Positions 8,688 to 16,502 of a stretch of 56,924 nucleotides of DNA are shown here, piece by piece. Both the position numbers and the translations under genes were made by a program. The stretch spans positions 1 through 56,924 of the forward strand of contig NZ_JACBGI020000014.1 of the NCBI RefSeq assembly GCF_013391765.2, in the 5' to 3' direction. The notes beneath the pieces were generated by a model that saw nothing but the letters and a program-made list of their open reading frames with translations, did not search any database and was not told where the DNA came from. The DNA is from Thiomicrorhabdus heinhorstiae. Its GTDB lineage: Bacteria > Pseudomonadota > Gammaproteobacteria > Thiomicrospirales > Thiomicrospiraceae. The number at the start of each line of letters is the position of its first letter. The stretch's first letter is position 1.

Positions 8688-8718
8688 AAAAAAGGCGCTG
8701 CCGATTAAAGCAACGCCT
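8688..8718 (-). terminator. Terminator of the secreted Met-rich protein gene
   Basis: On the minus strand AGGCGTTGC pairs with GCAGCGCCT (one G-U pair) over an 8-nt loop and is followed by T5-6. It lies 20 bp after the stop at 8738. Confidence 0.75.
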
Positions 8719-8737
8719 GTTCCTGTTCTAAATGAAC

Positions 8738-9238
8738 TTATTGCGGCATCGGAGCCGAATGCTTCATCATCGGCGGTGGTGCAACTTCCGGAACTTCTTC
8801 GTATAGTTTCGGTGGCATCGAACCTTCTGTCCGTTCATAAGCAGCGACGACCATTCCTGACTGGGTTACGTAATACATGTCAGGGTAGACGTGTACGACT
8901 TTGAATACCATCGGACGCAGTTGTCTGCCTTGCTCGGCAAGCGGTTTACCGCGGGACATATACATGCCGCACATCGTCATGCTTGGTTCGACTTGATGTT
9001 TCGGAACCAACTTATGGTCTTTTTCGCTCAACTGTGCGCGCAGATTCAACTCTTTCAAGTATTTGCCGCGATCGGCATCGTTATCAAGACCATAGTACTC
9101 GACGCAAAGATCCAAAGTGCGTTTTTGAGCCATTTCAGGATTACGGTCTTGCGCAGCAGCGGTAAAGGTTTGAGCCGACAATAGGGCGCCCACGATTAGA
9201 CCGAGAGTATATTTTGTTGTTTTCGTTGTCGCTTTCAT
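8738..9238 (-). CDS. Secreted protein of unknown function with Met/Cys cluster
   Basis: I do not recognise this 166-residue protein. A signal peptide ends near residue 29 (TAAAQ), so it is periplasmic or secreted. Two cysteines are present (Cys45 and Cys90). Cys90 sits in a methionine cluster, MTMCGMYM (87-94), and more methionine and one histidine occur in the proline-rich tail (MMKHSAPMPQ). Such Met/Cys/His groups are typical copper ligands. The gene lies 203 bp downstream of, and on the same strand as, the PCu(A)C-SCO1 pair, so a copper-related role is a reasonable guess. The start has an AGAGAG ribosome site, and a terminator follows the gene. Confidence 0.6.
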   Translation of the reverse strand: MKATTKTTKYTLGLIVGALLSAQTFTAAAQDRNPEMAQKRTLDLCVEYYGLDNDADRGKYLKELNLRAQLSEKDHKLVPKHQVEPSMTMCGMYMSRGKPLAEQGRQLRPMVFKVVHVYPDMYYVTQSGMVVAAYERTEGSMPPKLYEEVPEVAPPPMMKHSAPMPQ

Positions 9239-9263
9239 AACGTCTCTCTTTTTTATTAATATG

Positions 9264-9296
9264 CTTCACCGATTTTGGCCGGTGAAGGTATTTTTT
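9264..9296 (+). terminator. Orphan plus-strand hairpin with T-tract
   Basis: CTTCACCG (9264-9271) pairs perfectly with CGGTGAAG (9280-9287) and is followed by GTATTTTTTG on the plus strand only. Both flanking genes run on the minus strand, so this would terminate a plus-strand or antisense transcript not otherwise seen. The arm CTTCACCGATT recurs at 9322-9332, beside a second hairpin (CGATTAG/CTAATCG, 9328-9350). Confidence 0.4.
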
Positions 9297-9441
9297 GAAC
9301 ACAGCATTTTAACAAGCTTTTCTTCACCGATTAGCAAAAAAATCTAATCGAATCGATAGTCGGTATCTTTTTGGATCAGATTAAAAATGCTGTAAATTCA
9401 AATTCTTGTCTGCATCAAATGCAAGTCGGGAAGTCAGGCGT

Positions 9442-9984
9442 TTATTGCGCGCCGCCACACTTCATTTGACCTCCGCACTTCATTTGACCGCCACATTTCA
9501 TCTGAGCACCGCATTTCATCATGCGTTTGACGGATTTCACCGGCATAGTAACGGTCTTACGGCTGCCGTCGGCAAATTCCAGTTCGACCTGAACTTCGTT
9601 GCCGGCTTTAAGCGCTTCAACCGGTTGAATCAACATGATGTGTAATCCGCCCGGTTGCAGAACGGTTTCGCCATGCGCAGGGATTTCAATGAATGGAATT
9701 TGACGCATGCGCATTACACCACCGTCGTTGGTATGGGTATGCAGTTCAACCGTCTGTGCCGCTTTTGAATGGGCATTAACCAATTTGATGTCCTGACCGC
9801 TTAGATTCTTCAATGTCATAAAACTGGCGCTGGCAGGTGCTCCCGGAGGGATTTCTCGTGCGAACGGGTTGCTGACCTGAATTTCTTCGGCCTGGCTGGC
9901 CATGGCCGAAAAAGAAGCCAAAGCTGCTCCGGCTGAGAGTGCCAGAATGGCAGCGGCTTTGCGTAAAAAGTTAAAAGAGATCAT
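9442..9984 (-). CDS. PCu(A)C-type periplasmic copper chaperone with Cys/Met repeat tail
   Basis: This periplasmic copper chaperone delivers copper to the Cu-A or Cu-B sites of cytochrome oxidases, usually with SCO1. The signal peptide covers residues 1-29. The family motif H-X10-M-X21-H-X-M is exact: His82, Met93, His115 and Met117. The odd part is the C-terminus: residues 156-180 consist of four tandem units of MKCG(G/A)Q type, adding four cysteines and five methionines (one just before the first unit) to a fold that normally ends around residue 150. The gene overlaps SCO1 by 4 bp (ATGA), so the two are made together. Confidence 0.92.
   Translation of the reverse strand: MISFNFLRKAAAILALSAGAALASFSAMASQAEEIQVSNPFAREIPPGAPASASFMTLKNLSGQDIKLVNAHSKAAQTVELHTHTNDGGVMRMRQIPFIEIPAHGETVLQPGGLHIMLIQPVEALKAGNEVQVELEFADGSRKTVTMPVKSVKRMMKCGAQMKCGGQMKCGGQMKCGGAQ
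9445..9519 (-). repeat. Four-unit tandem repeat coding MKCGGQ
   Basis: Four tandem units (18, 18, 18 and 21 bp) code for M-K-C-G-A-Q, M-K-C-G-G-Q twice, and M-K-C-G-G-A-Q at the end of the PCu(A)C gene. The units differ at synonymous positions, so the repeat is maintained at protein level and is not a very recent slippage product. Confidence 0.9.
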
Positions 9985-10589
9985 GGAATATCCTTTTGAT
10001 ATTGTTCGATAGCATTAATAAATTGCTGCGGCGAAGTGGCGTGCGGCAGCTGAGTCTGTAATTTGCCGTTTGCATCGACAACATAAGTGAATGCCGAGTG
10101 GTCGACCGCATAGTTTTCCGGGTTGCGATCATCCTCGACCTTGGCATAAACCACGCCGTAACGACGAGCAATTTCTGCAATGGTCTGCGGATCACCGGTT
10201 AAACCGACGATATTCGATTCGAAGTAATCGGCATACTGTTGTAGTCTTTTCGGTGTATCTCTGTGTGGATCGACCGAAACAAACAGGATTTGCAGCTTAC
10301 GTTTCTGTTCATCGCTCAGTTGGTGATAAGCGACTGACAGATTGCCCAGATTGGTCGGACAGATGTCGGGACAGAAGGTATAACCGAAATAGATCAATAC
10401 CAGCTTGCCGCGGTAGTCGCTCAACTTATGAGAGCCGTCGGCGGCTTGCAAAGTGAAGTCGCCACCTTGCGGTTTTTCCGAGGTGACGATCGGCATTTTG
10501 TGAGTGCTGTTTTGCGAACCGGGCCAAAAAACAATTGTGGCACCGATAGCCAAAGCCAGCAGAACATAGATAAGTGTTCGTAATTTCAT
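9981..10589 (-). CDS. SCO1/SenC-family copper metallochaperone
   Basis: This membrane-anchored periplasmic protein works in Cu-A or cbb3 oxidase assembly. The 202-residue protein has one N-terminal anchor (residues 5-22). The copper ligands are intact: Cys73 and Cys77 in FCPDICPTN and His164 in DHSAF. VSVDPHRDTP (104-113) is the conserved loop of the family. It is followed with a 4-bp overlap by the PCu(A)C gene and preceded by the OprC-type receptor, which together suggest a copper delivery route. The ribosome site AAGGAG lies inside a palindrome (10592-10607). Confidence 0.95.
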   Translation of the reverse strand: MKLRTLIYVLLALAIGATIVFWPGSQNSTHKMPIVTSEKPQGGDFTLQAADGSHKLSDYRGKLVLIYFGYTFCPDICPTNLGNLSVAYHQLSDEQKRKLQILFVSVDPHRDTPKRLQQYADYFESNIVGLTGDPQTIAEIARRYGVVYAKVEDDRNPENYAVDHSAFTYVVDANGKLQTQLPHATSPQQFINAIEQYQKDIP

Positions 10590-10591
10590 GG

Positions 10592-10629
10592 TAAGGAGTG
10601 CTCCTTAATTTTTGTGTTTCCGGAGCTCC
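10592..10629. promoter_or_regulatory. Two related GGAG/CTCC palindromes before SCO1
   Basis: Reading the minus strand, AAAGGAGCTCC (around 10622-10631) is followed about 20 bp later by TAAGGAGCACTCCTTA (10592-10607), and the second contains the SCO1 ribosome site. A stem of 6 bp with a 4-nt loop could hide the Shine-Dalgarno. Operator or translational control are both possible; there is no direct evidence. Confidence 0.35.
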
Positions 10630-10653
10630 TTTAAGAGAAACCGATAAACACAA

Positions 10654-10672
10654 GCCGCGCAAAATGCGCGGC
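10654..10672 (-). terminator. GC-rich hairpin between oprC-like gene and SCO1
   Basis: GCCGCGC and GCGCGGC pair perfectly over a 5-nt loop, 10 bp after the receptor stop codon. The following minus-strand sequence (TTGTGTTTAT) is only a weak U-tract, so partial read-through into SCO1 is likely. Confidence 0.5.
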
Positions 10673-10681
10673 CGGTTTAGA

Positions 10682-12709
10682 TTAGAACTTCACATTCAAT
10701 CTTGCCCACAGAGTGCGGCCTGGTTCGTAAACCTTGTAGGTGTTACCGGAAGTGACGTCTACGCGGTTCAGATAGTTTTCATAAGCGTGGTCAAGCGCAT
10801 TGTCGACACCGCCGGATAGAGTTGTCTGTTTGTTCAGACGGTAGTTTCCGTACAGGTCAACCGTGCTCCAGGCAGCGGTTTGCAGCTCGCCGTACTCGGA
10901 GTTGACTTCGGTTTGCTCGGTTGCGAAGTTGAAACGGCTTCCTGCATCCCAGTTACCGCCGTGCATTTCTGCATAAAGACTACCGCTAAGAGGGGCGATA
11001 TTCGATAGGTTACGACCATCGGTTAAGTTACGGCCTTTGGTTAGAGACGCTTGCGCTCCCAAAGTCCAGATATTGCTTGGTCTCCATTGAGTGCTGGCTT
11101 CCAAACCGTAGATTTCCGCATCAATGTTGACATAGATTGAGCTACTGTCGGTTTTGTTGCTTTCAGTTTGGTTTTTGGCCAAGTCTCTCAGGATGTAGTT
11201 GTTGGCGCGGTCATAGTATGCATTCACCGACCAGTTGTAATTTCCTGCATGTTGGCTTAAACCGATATCAAACTGATTGTGTTCTTCCGGTTTCAGGTTC
11301 GGGTTACCGATCCATGACATGCTGCCGCCCTTAGCGATGAACAGTTCCGTTGCGTCAGGATAGCGGTAGGTGCGGCTTAAACCGGCAAAGGCTTTCAGAT
11401 TGCCGTCGTATTCACGCTCATAACGCAGCAAGGCATTCAGATTGTCGCTTGTATTGCGAGTTTCACCTGCATAGGTTGCGTAAGTAGAGTAAAGCTGTTG
11501 AGCGGACATTCCACCGGCACCGGCAATGTCGGCCGTTTGTGCATTGGCTTCAAAGACGTCATAACGCAAGCCCATAATGACTTTTTGACGGTCTTTAAAG
11601 AAGGATGTCGCTTCGACAAAAGCGCTTTTGGTGACGCTTTCCACTTCCGGCCACATATAGAAAGTCGCCGCGCCACTGTTCATATTGTATAGAGTAGCGG
11701 ACTTATCGACGTTTTCGACCTGTAGACCGTAATCCAGACGGGTGTGCCCGACCTGGCTGGTCAGTTTTAGTTTTGCACCGCGAGTTTGTACGCTGCTGCG
11801 GGTTTCCATCGGCATTCCGGTAGCCGGCAGGGTACGCAATTCGAAGTTGTTCATCACATGATCGACGTCGGAATAATACAGGTCAAAGTTCAGTTCCTGA
11901 ATGTCGTCGTTGACCTTGGTGTTGCGGTATTGCAGACGGGTGGTATCGCCGTCGGAAAGTGGTGCATCCATACTGGCGCCTTGGAAAAGCGCATCTTCTA
12001 CGACGCTGCGCTCGTAAGAAAATTTCAGTTCCTGGTGATCGTCTGGCGTCCAGCCAAGATCGACATGACCCTGTTGGCTTTCGTAACTGGAGTTAACCGT
12101 ATCGCCGTTACCGTCGGTATAGCTTTCAGCGGATTTTCTTGAACCTTGTAATACGATATACCCCTGATCGCCGCCGGCTGCAACGGTGGCATTCAAATCT
12201 TTGCGCAGACCGTTCGAGCTGGTGCCCAGATTGATTTCACCTTCATAAGGTTTTCCTTCAGTGAAAGTCGGAGCGCTGCGCTCAAAGAGCACCGTTCCAC
12301 CGGTTCCGCCGCTGCCTTCGGTGACAGTTTGCACGCCGCGGATAACGGTGATCTGATCATAGCTGCTGATTTCGGTATAAGCGGTCGGCGGGTCCATGCG
12401 ATTTGGACAGCCACCTTCGATTTTGGCGCCATCCAATAGAACGTTAAGTTGCGAGGTTTTTTGGCCGCGAATGAATAGATCGACACCATGACCACCCATT
12501 CGAGATGCATCGACACCTTCCATTTGACGCATGGCGCTGCCGGTTTCGGAGTTGCTGCTGTTTAGAACTTCTTTAGCTGGGACGGTTTGCGTATTGGTTT
12601 TATCTGCTTGCTCCTGAACTTCGACAGGTTGCAGCTGAGTTTCATCAGCCATTACCGGTAGGCTTAAGGCAGTTAGAAGCGCTAGGCTTAGGGGTTTTCG
12701 TATAAACAT
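10682..12709 (-). CDS. oprC: TonB-dependent copper receptor, OprC/NosA type
   Basis: This 675-residue outer-membrane receptor has a signal peptide to about residue 21, a plug domain (about 45-150) and a barrel ending in the canonical C-terminal Phe (WARLNVKF). The plug carries the OprC signature GCPNRMDPPT. Cys101 and Met105 there, and His284 and Met286 in DVDHVMNN, occupy the places I recall for the copper ligands of Pseudomonas OprC (Cys143, Met147, His323, Met325). It should import copper using TonB-ExbBD encoded elsewhere. Downstream lie SCO1 and PCu(A)C on the same strand, giving a plausible outer membrane-to-oxidase copper path. An AT-rich upstream region has repeated TTTAAATAAGAA elements. 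Confidence 0.92.
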   Translation of the reverse strand: MFIRKPLSLALLTALSLPVMADETQLQPVEVQEQADKTNTQTVPAKEVLNSSNSETGSAMRQMEGVDASRMGGHGVDLFIRGQKTSQLNVLLDGAKIEGGCPNRMDPPTAYTEISSYDQITVIRGVQTVTEGSGGTGGTVLFERSAPTFTEGKPYEGEINLGTSSNGLRKDLNATVAAGGDQGYIVLQGSRKSAESYTDGNGDTVNSSYESQQGHVDLGWTPDDHQELKFSYERSVVEDALFQGASMDAPLSDGDTTRLQYRNTKVNDDIQELNFDLYYSDVDHVMNNFELRTLPATGMPMETRSSVQTRGAKLKLTSQVGHTRLDYGLQVENVDKSATLYNMNSGAATFYMWPEVESVTKSAFVEATSFFKDRQKVIMGLRYDVFEANAQTADIAGAGGMSAQQLYSTYATYAGETRNTSDNLNALLRYEREYDGNLKAFAGLSRTYRYPDATELFIAKGGSMSWIGNPNLKPEEHNQFDIGLSQHAGNYNWSVNAYYDRANNYILRDLAKNQTESNKTDSSSIYVNIDAEIYGLEASTQWRPSNIWTLGAQASLTKGRNLTDGRNLSNIAPLSGSLYAEMHGGNWDAGSRFNFATEQTEVNSEYGELQTAAWSTVDLYGNYRLNKQTTLSGGVDNALDHAYENYLNRVDVTSGNTYKVYEPGRTLWARLNVKF

Positions 12710-12992
12710 AAAAAGAGAAACCTTTAAATAAGAATGATTTTGTTATTGTTTTTTTAAGTCATTTTTTTATTTAAGGAGAGATGCCCAAACACTCGCTTAA
12801 ATATTTGATAGAGAATCGGCGCTATTTTAAATAAGAAATGGCTAATGAGTATTGAAAATAGTATGAGTGATGCTTTTTTTGTATGGATGTAATCTTGAGC
12901 AATTATTAAGGAAAGCTTAAGAGGGTGGTTTTGACGTTAAATCTACCGGTCGGATTCTTAGCCCGCAATCTCTCGGTGTTTGCAAGTCGCGA
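12710..12992. other. AT-rich divergent intergenic region (oprC-like / ilvA)
   Basis: No gene is visible. The direct repeat TTTAAATAAGAA occurs at 12723-12734 and 12826-12837, and an inverted TTATTTAAGG copy lies near 12766-12775, close to the receptor start. These could be metal-regulator sites, but AT-richness alone can create them. I see no convincing Fur box and no convincing -35/-10 pair for the receptor. Confidence 0.4.
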
Positions 12993-13001
12993 TGTTATAC
13001 T
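12993..13001 (+). promoter_or_regulatory. Extended -10 promoter for ilvA
   Basis: TGT directly precedes TATACT (12996-13001), an extended -10 element with no good -35. The predicted start site near 13008 lies inside the upstream open frame extension and so supports translation from 13045. Confidence 0.45.
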
Positions 13002-13044
13002 ATGGCGGTTTTTAAATTCCAAGATTGAAGTCGTTAGGAGCCTC

Positions 13045-14568
13045 ATGCCCGCAGAGATTTTACGCAGAGTCTTGACCGTCCCCGTTTACGACGTGGCTCA
13101 AGAGACCCCACTCGAAAAAGCACCGCTGTTATCGGAGCGTTTGAATAATCATGTCTGGTTAAAACGTGAAGATTTGCAGCCGGTGTTTTCTTTTAAATTG
13201 CGTGGCGCCTATAACCGGATGATTCGCCTTAGCGACGAGCAAAAGCGTGCCGGGGTGATCGCCGCTTCAGCCGGAAATCATGCGCAGGGTGTTGCCTTGT
13301 CGGCATCGAGAATGGGTGTGGAAGCGACGATTGTTATGCCGACCACGACACCGCCGATTAAGGTCAATGCGGTAGAACGTCTTGGTGGAAAAGTGGTTTT
13401 GCACGGCGATTCTTACGACGAGGCTTCGCGGTATGCCAAAGCTCTGGTCGAAGAGTGCGGGCTGACTTTTATTCATCCTTATGACGACCTGGATGTGATT
13501 GCTGGACAGGGAACCATTGCTCTCGAGCTGCTGCGCCAGCAGAGCAAACCGCTGGATGTCATTTTTGTTGCCGTAGGTGGCGGAGGTTTGATTGCCGGAA
13601 TCTCGGCGGTGATTAAGCAGGTTTCTCCGAATACGAAAGTCGTCGGTGTTGAACCGGATGATGCGGCTTGTTTGACAGAAGCTCTGAAAGCCGGAGAAAG
13701 AGTGATTTTACCGCAGGTTGGACTGTTTGCCGATGGAGTAGCCGTGGCACAGGTCGGTGAAATTCCGTTCCGTATCGCTCGAGAGTGCGTTGACGAAATG
13801 ATCACGGTTTCGACCGATGAAATCTGTGCATCGGTTAAGGATATTTTCGAAGATACCCGGGCGATTGCTGAGCCTGCCGGGGCGGTAGCCTTGGCAGGAA
13901 TGAAAAAATATGTTGAGGAGCAAGCTATCAGTGGCCAAAACATGGCGGCGATTGTCAGCGGTGCGAATATGAATTTTGATCGTTTGCGACATATTTCCGA
14001 GCGAACTGAGATCGGTGAAAAACGCGAAGCGATTTTTGCGGTCACTATTGATGAAGTACCGGGCAGTTTCAAGGCGTTTTGCGAATTGGTTGGAACGCGT
14101 GCCATTACCGAGTTTAATTATCGCTATTCGGATGCCAACAAGGCAGTGGTGTTTGTCGGTTTAAGAACCGACGGCGGTAATAGCGAAAGACGTAAAATTC
14201 TCTCAGAGCTGCATGCTCAGGGCTTGCCGGTCGAGGATATGAGTGAAAACGAGATGGCAAAATTGCATCTGCGTCATATGGTCGGCGGCCATGCCAGTGG
14301 TATTTCCAATGAATTACTCTATCGCTTCGAATTTCCGGAAAGACCGGGGGCCTTATTGAAGTTCCTGACGCATATGAGCGAGGAGTGGAATATCTCTTTG
14401 TTCCATTATCGTAATCATGGCGCGGCCTTCGGTCGTGTACTGGTGGGTGTTCAGGTACCGCCGGAGCAGCACGGGGACTTTGAAAACTATTTGCAGTCTC
14501 TGGGTTATCCGTATGTTAATGAACAGGAAAATGCTGGTTACAGATTGTTTTTACGTCCGACAGAATGA
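13045..14568 (+). CDS. ilvA: Threonine ammonia-lyase, biosynthetic
   Basis: IlvA deaminates threonine to 2-oxobutanoate, the first committed step of isoleucine synthesis. The 507-residue protein is the long, two-ACT-domain form that isoleucine inhibits. The PLP lysine is Lys51 in FSFKLRGAY, SAGNHAQG (75-82) and the phosphate loop VGGGGL (177-182) are intact, and the C-terminal regulatory repeats cover about 325-507. The frame is open 40 codons upstream, but ATG 13045 has TTAGGAG just before it and matches the E. coli N-terminus (RRVLTVPVYDVAQETPL). No ilvBNC genes are adjacent, so it stands alone here, ending at a bidirectional terminator. Confidence 0.96.
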   Translation: MPAEILRRVLTVPVYDVAQETPLEKAPLLSERLNNHVWLKREDLQPVFSFKLRGAYNRMIRLSDEQKRAGVIAASAGNHAQGVALSASRMGVEATIVMPTTTPPIKVNAVERLGGKVVLHGDSYDEASRYAKALVEECGLTFIHPYDDLDVIAGQGTIALELLRQQSKPLDVIFVAVGGGGLIAGISAVIKQVSPNTKVVGVEPDDAACLTEALKAGERVILPQVGLFADGVAVAQVGEIPFRIARECVDEMITVSTDEICASVKDIFEDTRAIAEPAGAVALAGMKKYVEEQAISGQNMAAIVSGANMNFDRLRHISERTEIGEKREAIFAVTIDEVPGSFKAFCELVGTRAITEFNYRYSDANKAVVFVGLRTDGGNSERRKILSELHAQGLPVEDMSENEMAKLHLRHMVGGHASGISNELLYRFEFPERPGALLKFLTHMSEEWNISLFHYRNHGAAFGRVLVGVQVPPEQHGDFENYLQSLGYPYVNEQENAGYRLFLRPTE

Positions 14569-14595
14569 CAGACTAAAGTAGCAAGTAACCTATAA

Positions 14596-14626
14596 AAAAG
14601 GCCGGAATTATCCGGCCTTTTGTTTT
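14596..14626. terminator. Bidirectional terminator between ilvA and the GshB-like gene
   Basis: AAAAGGCCGGA (14596-14606) pairs perfectly with TCCGGCCTTTT (14611-14621) over a 4-nt loop. T-rich sequence follows on both strands. Confidence 0.92.
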
Positions 14627-14653
14627 TCTTGCACTATATTCTGAAAGCCTGCT

Positions 14654-15706
14654 TTAGTATTCGCCGCCTTGTTTCAGATCGCTCAAACGTTTGAGCAGAT
14701 ATTCCAGCTCGGCACGCTTTTCGTGTTTGTCATGGACCTTTTCTTCGATAAAGTCGACCACCTGGATTTGCAACTTCAATTTATCCAGTTTATTGATGTT
14801 GCTAATACCGCCCGGGTTAAGAACATTGACTTCAAGTATCTTGTCGCCGATCATATCGACCCCCACAAAATACAAGCCGTCTGTTGCCAGACGAGGACCG
14901 ATTTTTCGGCATACCGCCATTTGCGATTCGGTCATTTTGTATTTATGAGCGGTTCCGCCGATCTGAATATTGGCGCGAATATCGCCTTCCGGCGGTTTAC
15001 GATTGTATGCGCCAAGAAATTTCCCGTTCAGCATCAATACTCGCACATCACCTTCTTCCGCACCTTCGATGTACTCCTGAATAATGATGTAGTTGGCGTC
15101 GCCTTCACCTTGTCCATGAATATAAAAATCCAGAATCGAGTTGATATTCGACTGGGCGTTTTTCTCCAGAACGATCACGCCATGTCCGCCGGAACCGACC
15201 AGCGGCTTTAGAATGACCTTGTTGCCGGGCATTTCATCAATCATCTGGCGAATATATTCCTTATTCTTCGATACGTGAGTGATCGGCAGGAAGCTGTTAC
15301 CGGGATCATTGAACGTCGTGGTGTACAGTTTATTGTTCGCCTTACGGATACCGTCGATATCGTTGATGATAATGCACTCGTTCTTGATCGAATCCAAAAA
15401 GTTGTAGATGGTCGCATCAATAGGCGGATCTTTGCGAATCATCAAACTATCCAAACTATGCAATGGACTCAGTACATTTTTGAAAACGACTTTTTTATGG
15501 AACTGTACGATGTTATCCGGAATCTTATCCATCGCTTCGATGCGCTTGAGGTTGCCGTAAGCAACGTTATTGCGGACCGTCAGGTTCTCCGGATACAGAA
15601 TAGAGACCTTGTGGCCGCGTTTCAGACACTCGCGAATCACCAGAATTGTGGAGTTTTTGCTTGGGGTGATTTCCGACCAGTCGGCCATCATGAAGCCAAT
15701 ATGCAT
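14654..15706 (-). CDS. GshB-like ATP-grasp glutathione synthetase family protein
   Basis: This 350-residue protein aligns along its length with E. coli GshB (about 316 residues), which adds glycine to gamma-glutamylcysteine. Shared blocks include IRKDPPIDA (90-98), ILKPLVGSGGHGV (ATP-grasp glycine-rich loop), QEYIEGAEEGDVRVL, NIQIGGTAHKYKMTE and VGVDMIGDKILEVNVLNPGGI (metal site). It is therefore probably a glutathione synthetase, though the N-terminal 90 residues diverge and a coiled-coil-like C-terminal extension of about 30 residues is added, so another ligase substrate cannot be excluded. No gshA is near. It faces ilvA across a terminator. Confidence 0.8.
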   Translation of the reverse strand: MHIGFMMADWSEITPSKNSTILVIRECLKRGHKVSILYPENLTVRNNVAYGNLKRIEAMDKIPDNIVQFHKKVVFKNVLSPLHSLDSLMIRKDPPIDATIYNFLDSIKNECIIINDIDGIRKANNKLYTTTFNDPGNSFLPITHVSKNKEYIRQMIDEMPGNKVILKPLVGSGGHGVIVLEKNAQSNINSILDFYIHGQGEGDANYIIIQEYIEGAEEGDVRVLMLNGKFLGAYNRKPPEGDIRANIQIGGTAHKYKMTESQMAVCRKIGPRLATDGLYFVGVDMIGDKILEVNVLNPGGISNINKLDKLKLQIQVVDFIEEKVHDKHEKRAELEYLLKRLSDLKQGGEY

Positions 15707-15826
15707 AGTTTTTTATCCTCGACAAAGAAGGGTAGATGGCCGTCTTATGGAGGGGCAGCCTTGTAAAGTTGAATTATCAGCGCTTTTGCCGAAAAGTAAA
15801 GTAAAAAAGGCGTTGAAGAAGTAAAT

Positions 15827-15848
15827 CAGCCGGGTGCTTTTCCGGCTG
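15827..15848 (-). terminator. Hairpin after dcd
   Basis: CAGCCGG and CCGGCTG pair perfectly over an 8-nt loop, 24 bp after the dcd stop. The minus-strand sequence that follows (ATTTACTTC) is a weak U-tract, so termination may be partial. Confidence 0.5.
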
Positions 15849-15871
15849 AAAATGAGAAAGGTTTGCGCAGG

Positions 15872-16489
15872 TTATCCCAACAGATCCATCTGACGATCGT
15901 TGAGCTTTTTGTCCTCGTTAATCCGGCTTGCGGTCGGACCGGACTGGTTGCGATATTTTGCGTCGCTGCGTTTGTTGTACGGTTTGTCGCTGGCGCTGGA
16001 AAGGGTCTCGAAGTTAATGGCACAGATGTCCATTCCCGGTCTTAATGCCAGAGGAAGTTTTCCGCTGTTAAAGATTTCCAACACGATCTGGCCATGCCAA
16101 CCCGGATCGATACGGTGAGCGGTTACGTGCACCATTAGTCCCAAGCGTGCCAGACTGGAACGGCCGTCGAGCCAGCCGACCAGATCATCCGGAATGGTTA
16201 CCGATTCCAGAGTGGCTGCCAGAGCCAGTTCGCCAGGATGCAGGAAAAAGGCTTCGCCTTCCTCGATGCAGATTTCGTCGCCCATTACGCTGTCCATGAT
16301 CTTCTGAACTTCATCTTTCGGTCCGCTCAGGTCGATATAAGGCGCGGTATGATCGTTGAAAACACGGAAACGTTTGTCTAATCGAAGGTCGACGCTGATC
16401 CCTTTGATTTTATCGGTATCGGGCATAGGTTCGATATTGATTTTGCCGATTTTCAGGTGTTGAATTATGTCTCTATCACTTAGTTTCAT
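15872..16489 (-). CDS. dcd: dCTP deaminase
   Basis: Dcd converts dCTP to dUTP, the precursor of dTMP in most Gram-negatives. This 205-residue protein is about 12 residues longer than E. coli Dcd, the extra being a charged C-terminal tail after ASRINEDK. Conserved positions match E. coli: Arg115 in SSLARLG and catalytic Glu138 in [10 protein letters not shown], with HRIDPGW (125-131). Its start lies 13 bp after the stop of the DUF3108 gene, so the two and perhaps purN form one transcript. It is a cytoplasmic trimer in known members. Confidence 0.96.
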   Translation of the reverse strand: MKLSDRDIIQHLKIGKINIEPMPDTDKIKGISVDLRLDKRFRVFNDHTAPYIDLSGPKDEVQKIMDSVMGDEICIEEGEAFFLHPGELALAATLESVTIPDDLVGWLDGRSSLARLGLMVHVTAHRIDPGWHGQIVLEIFNSGKLPLALRPGMDICAINFETLSSASDKPYNKRSDAKYRNQSGPTASRINEDKKLNDRQMDLLG

Positions 16490-16502
16490 ACTGTTTTCTT
16501 GT

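Noticed and set aside
12721-12745. Fur box upstream of the TonB receptor
   Set aside because: Only one half (AATCATT) fits; the other half mismatches at most positions.
13479-14105. Antisense 208-codon frame in ilvA
   Set aside because: Low-complexity Ser/Ala translation with no family resemblance; the ilvA frame is fully conserved.
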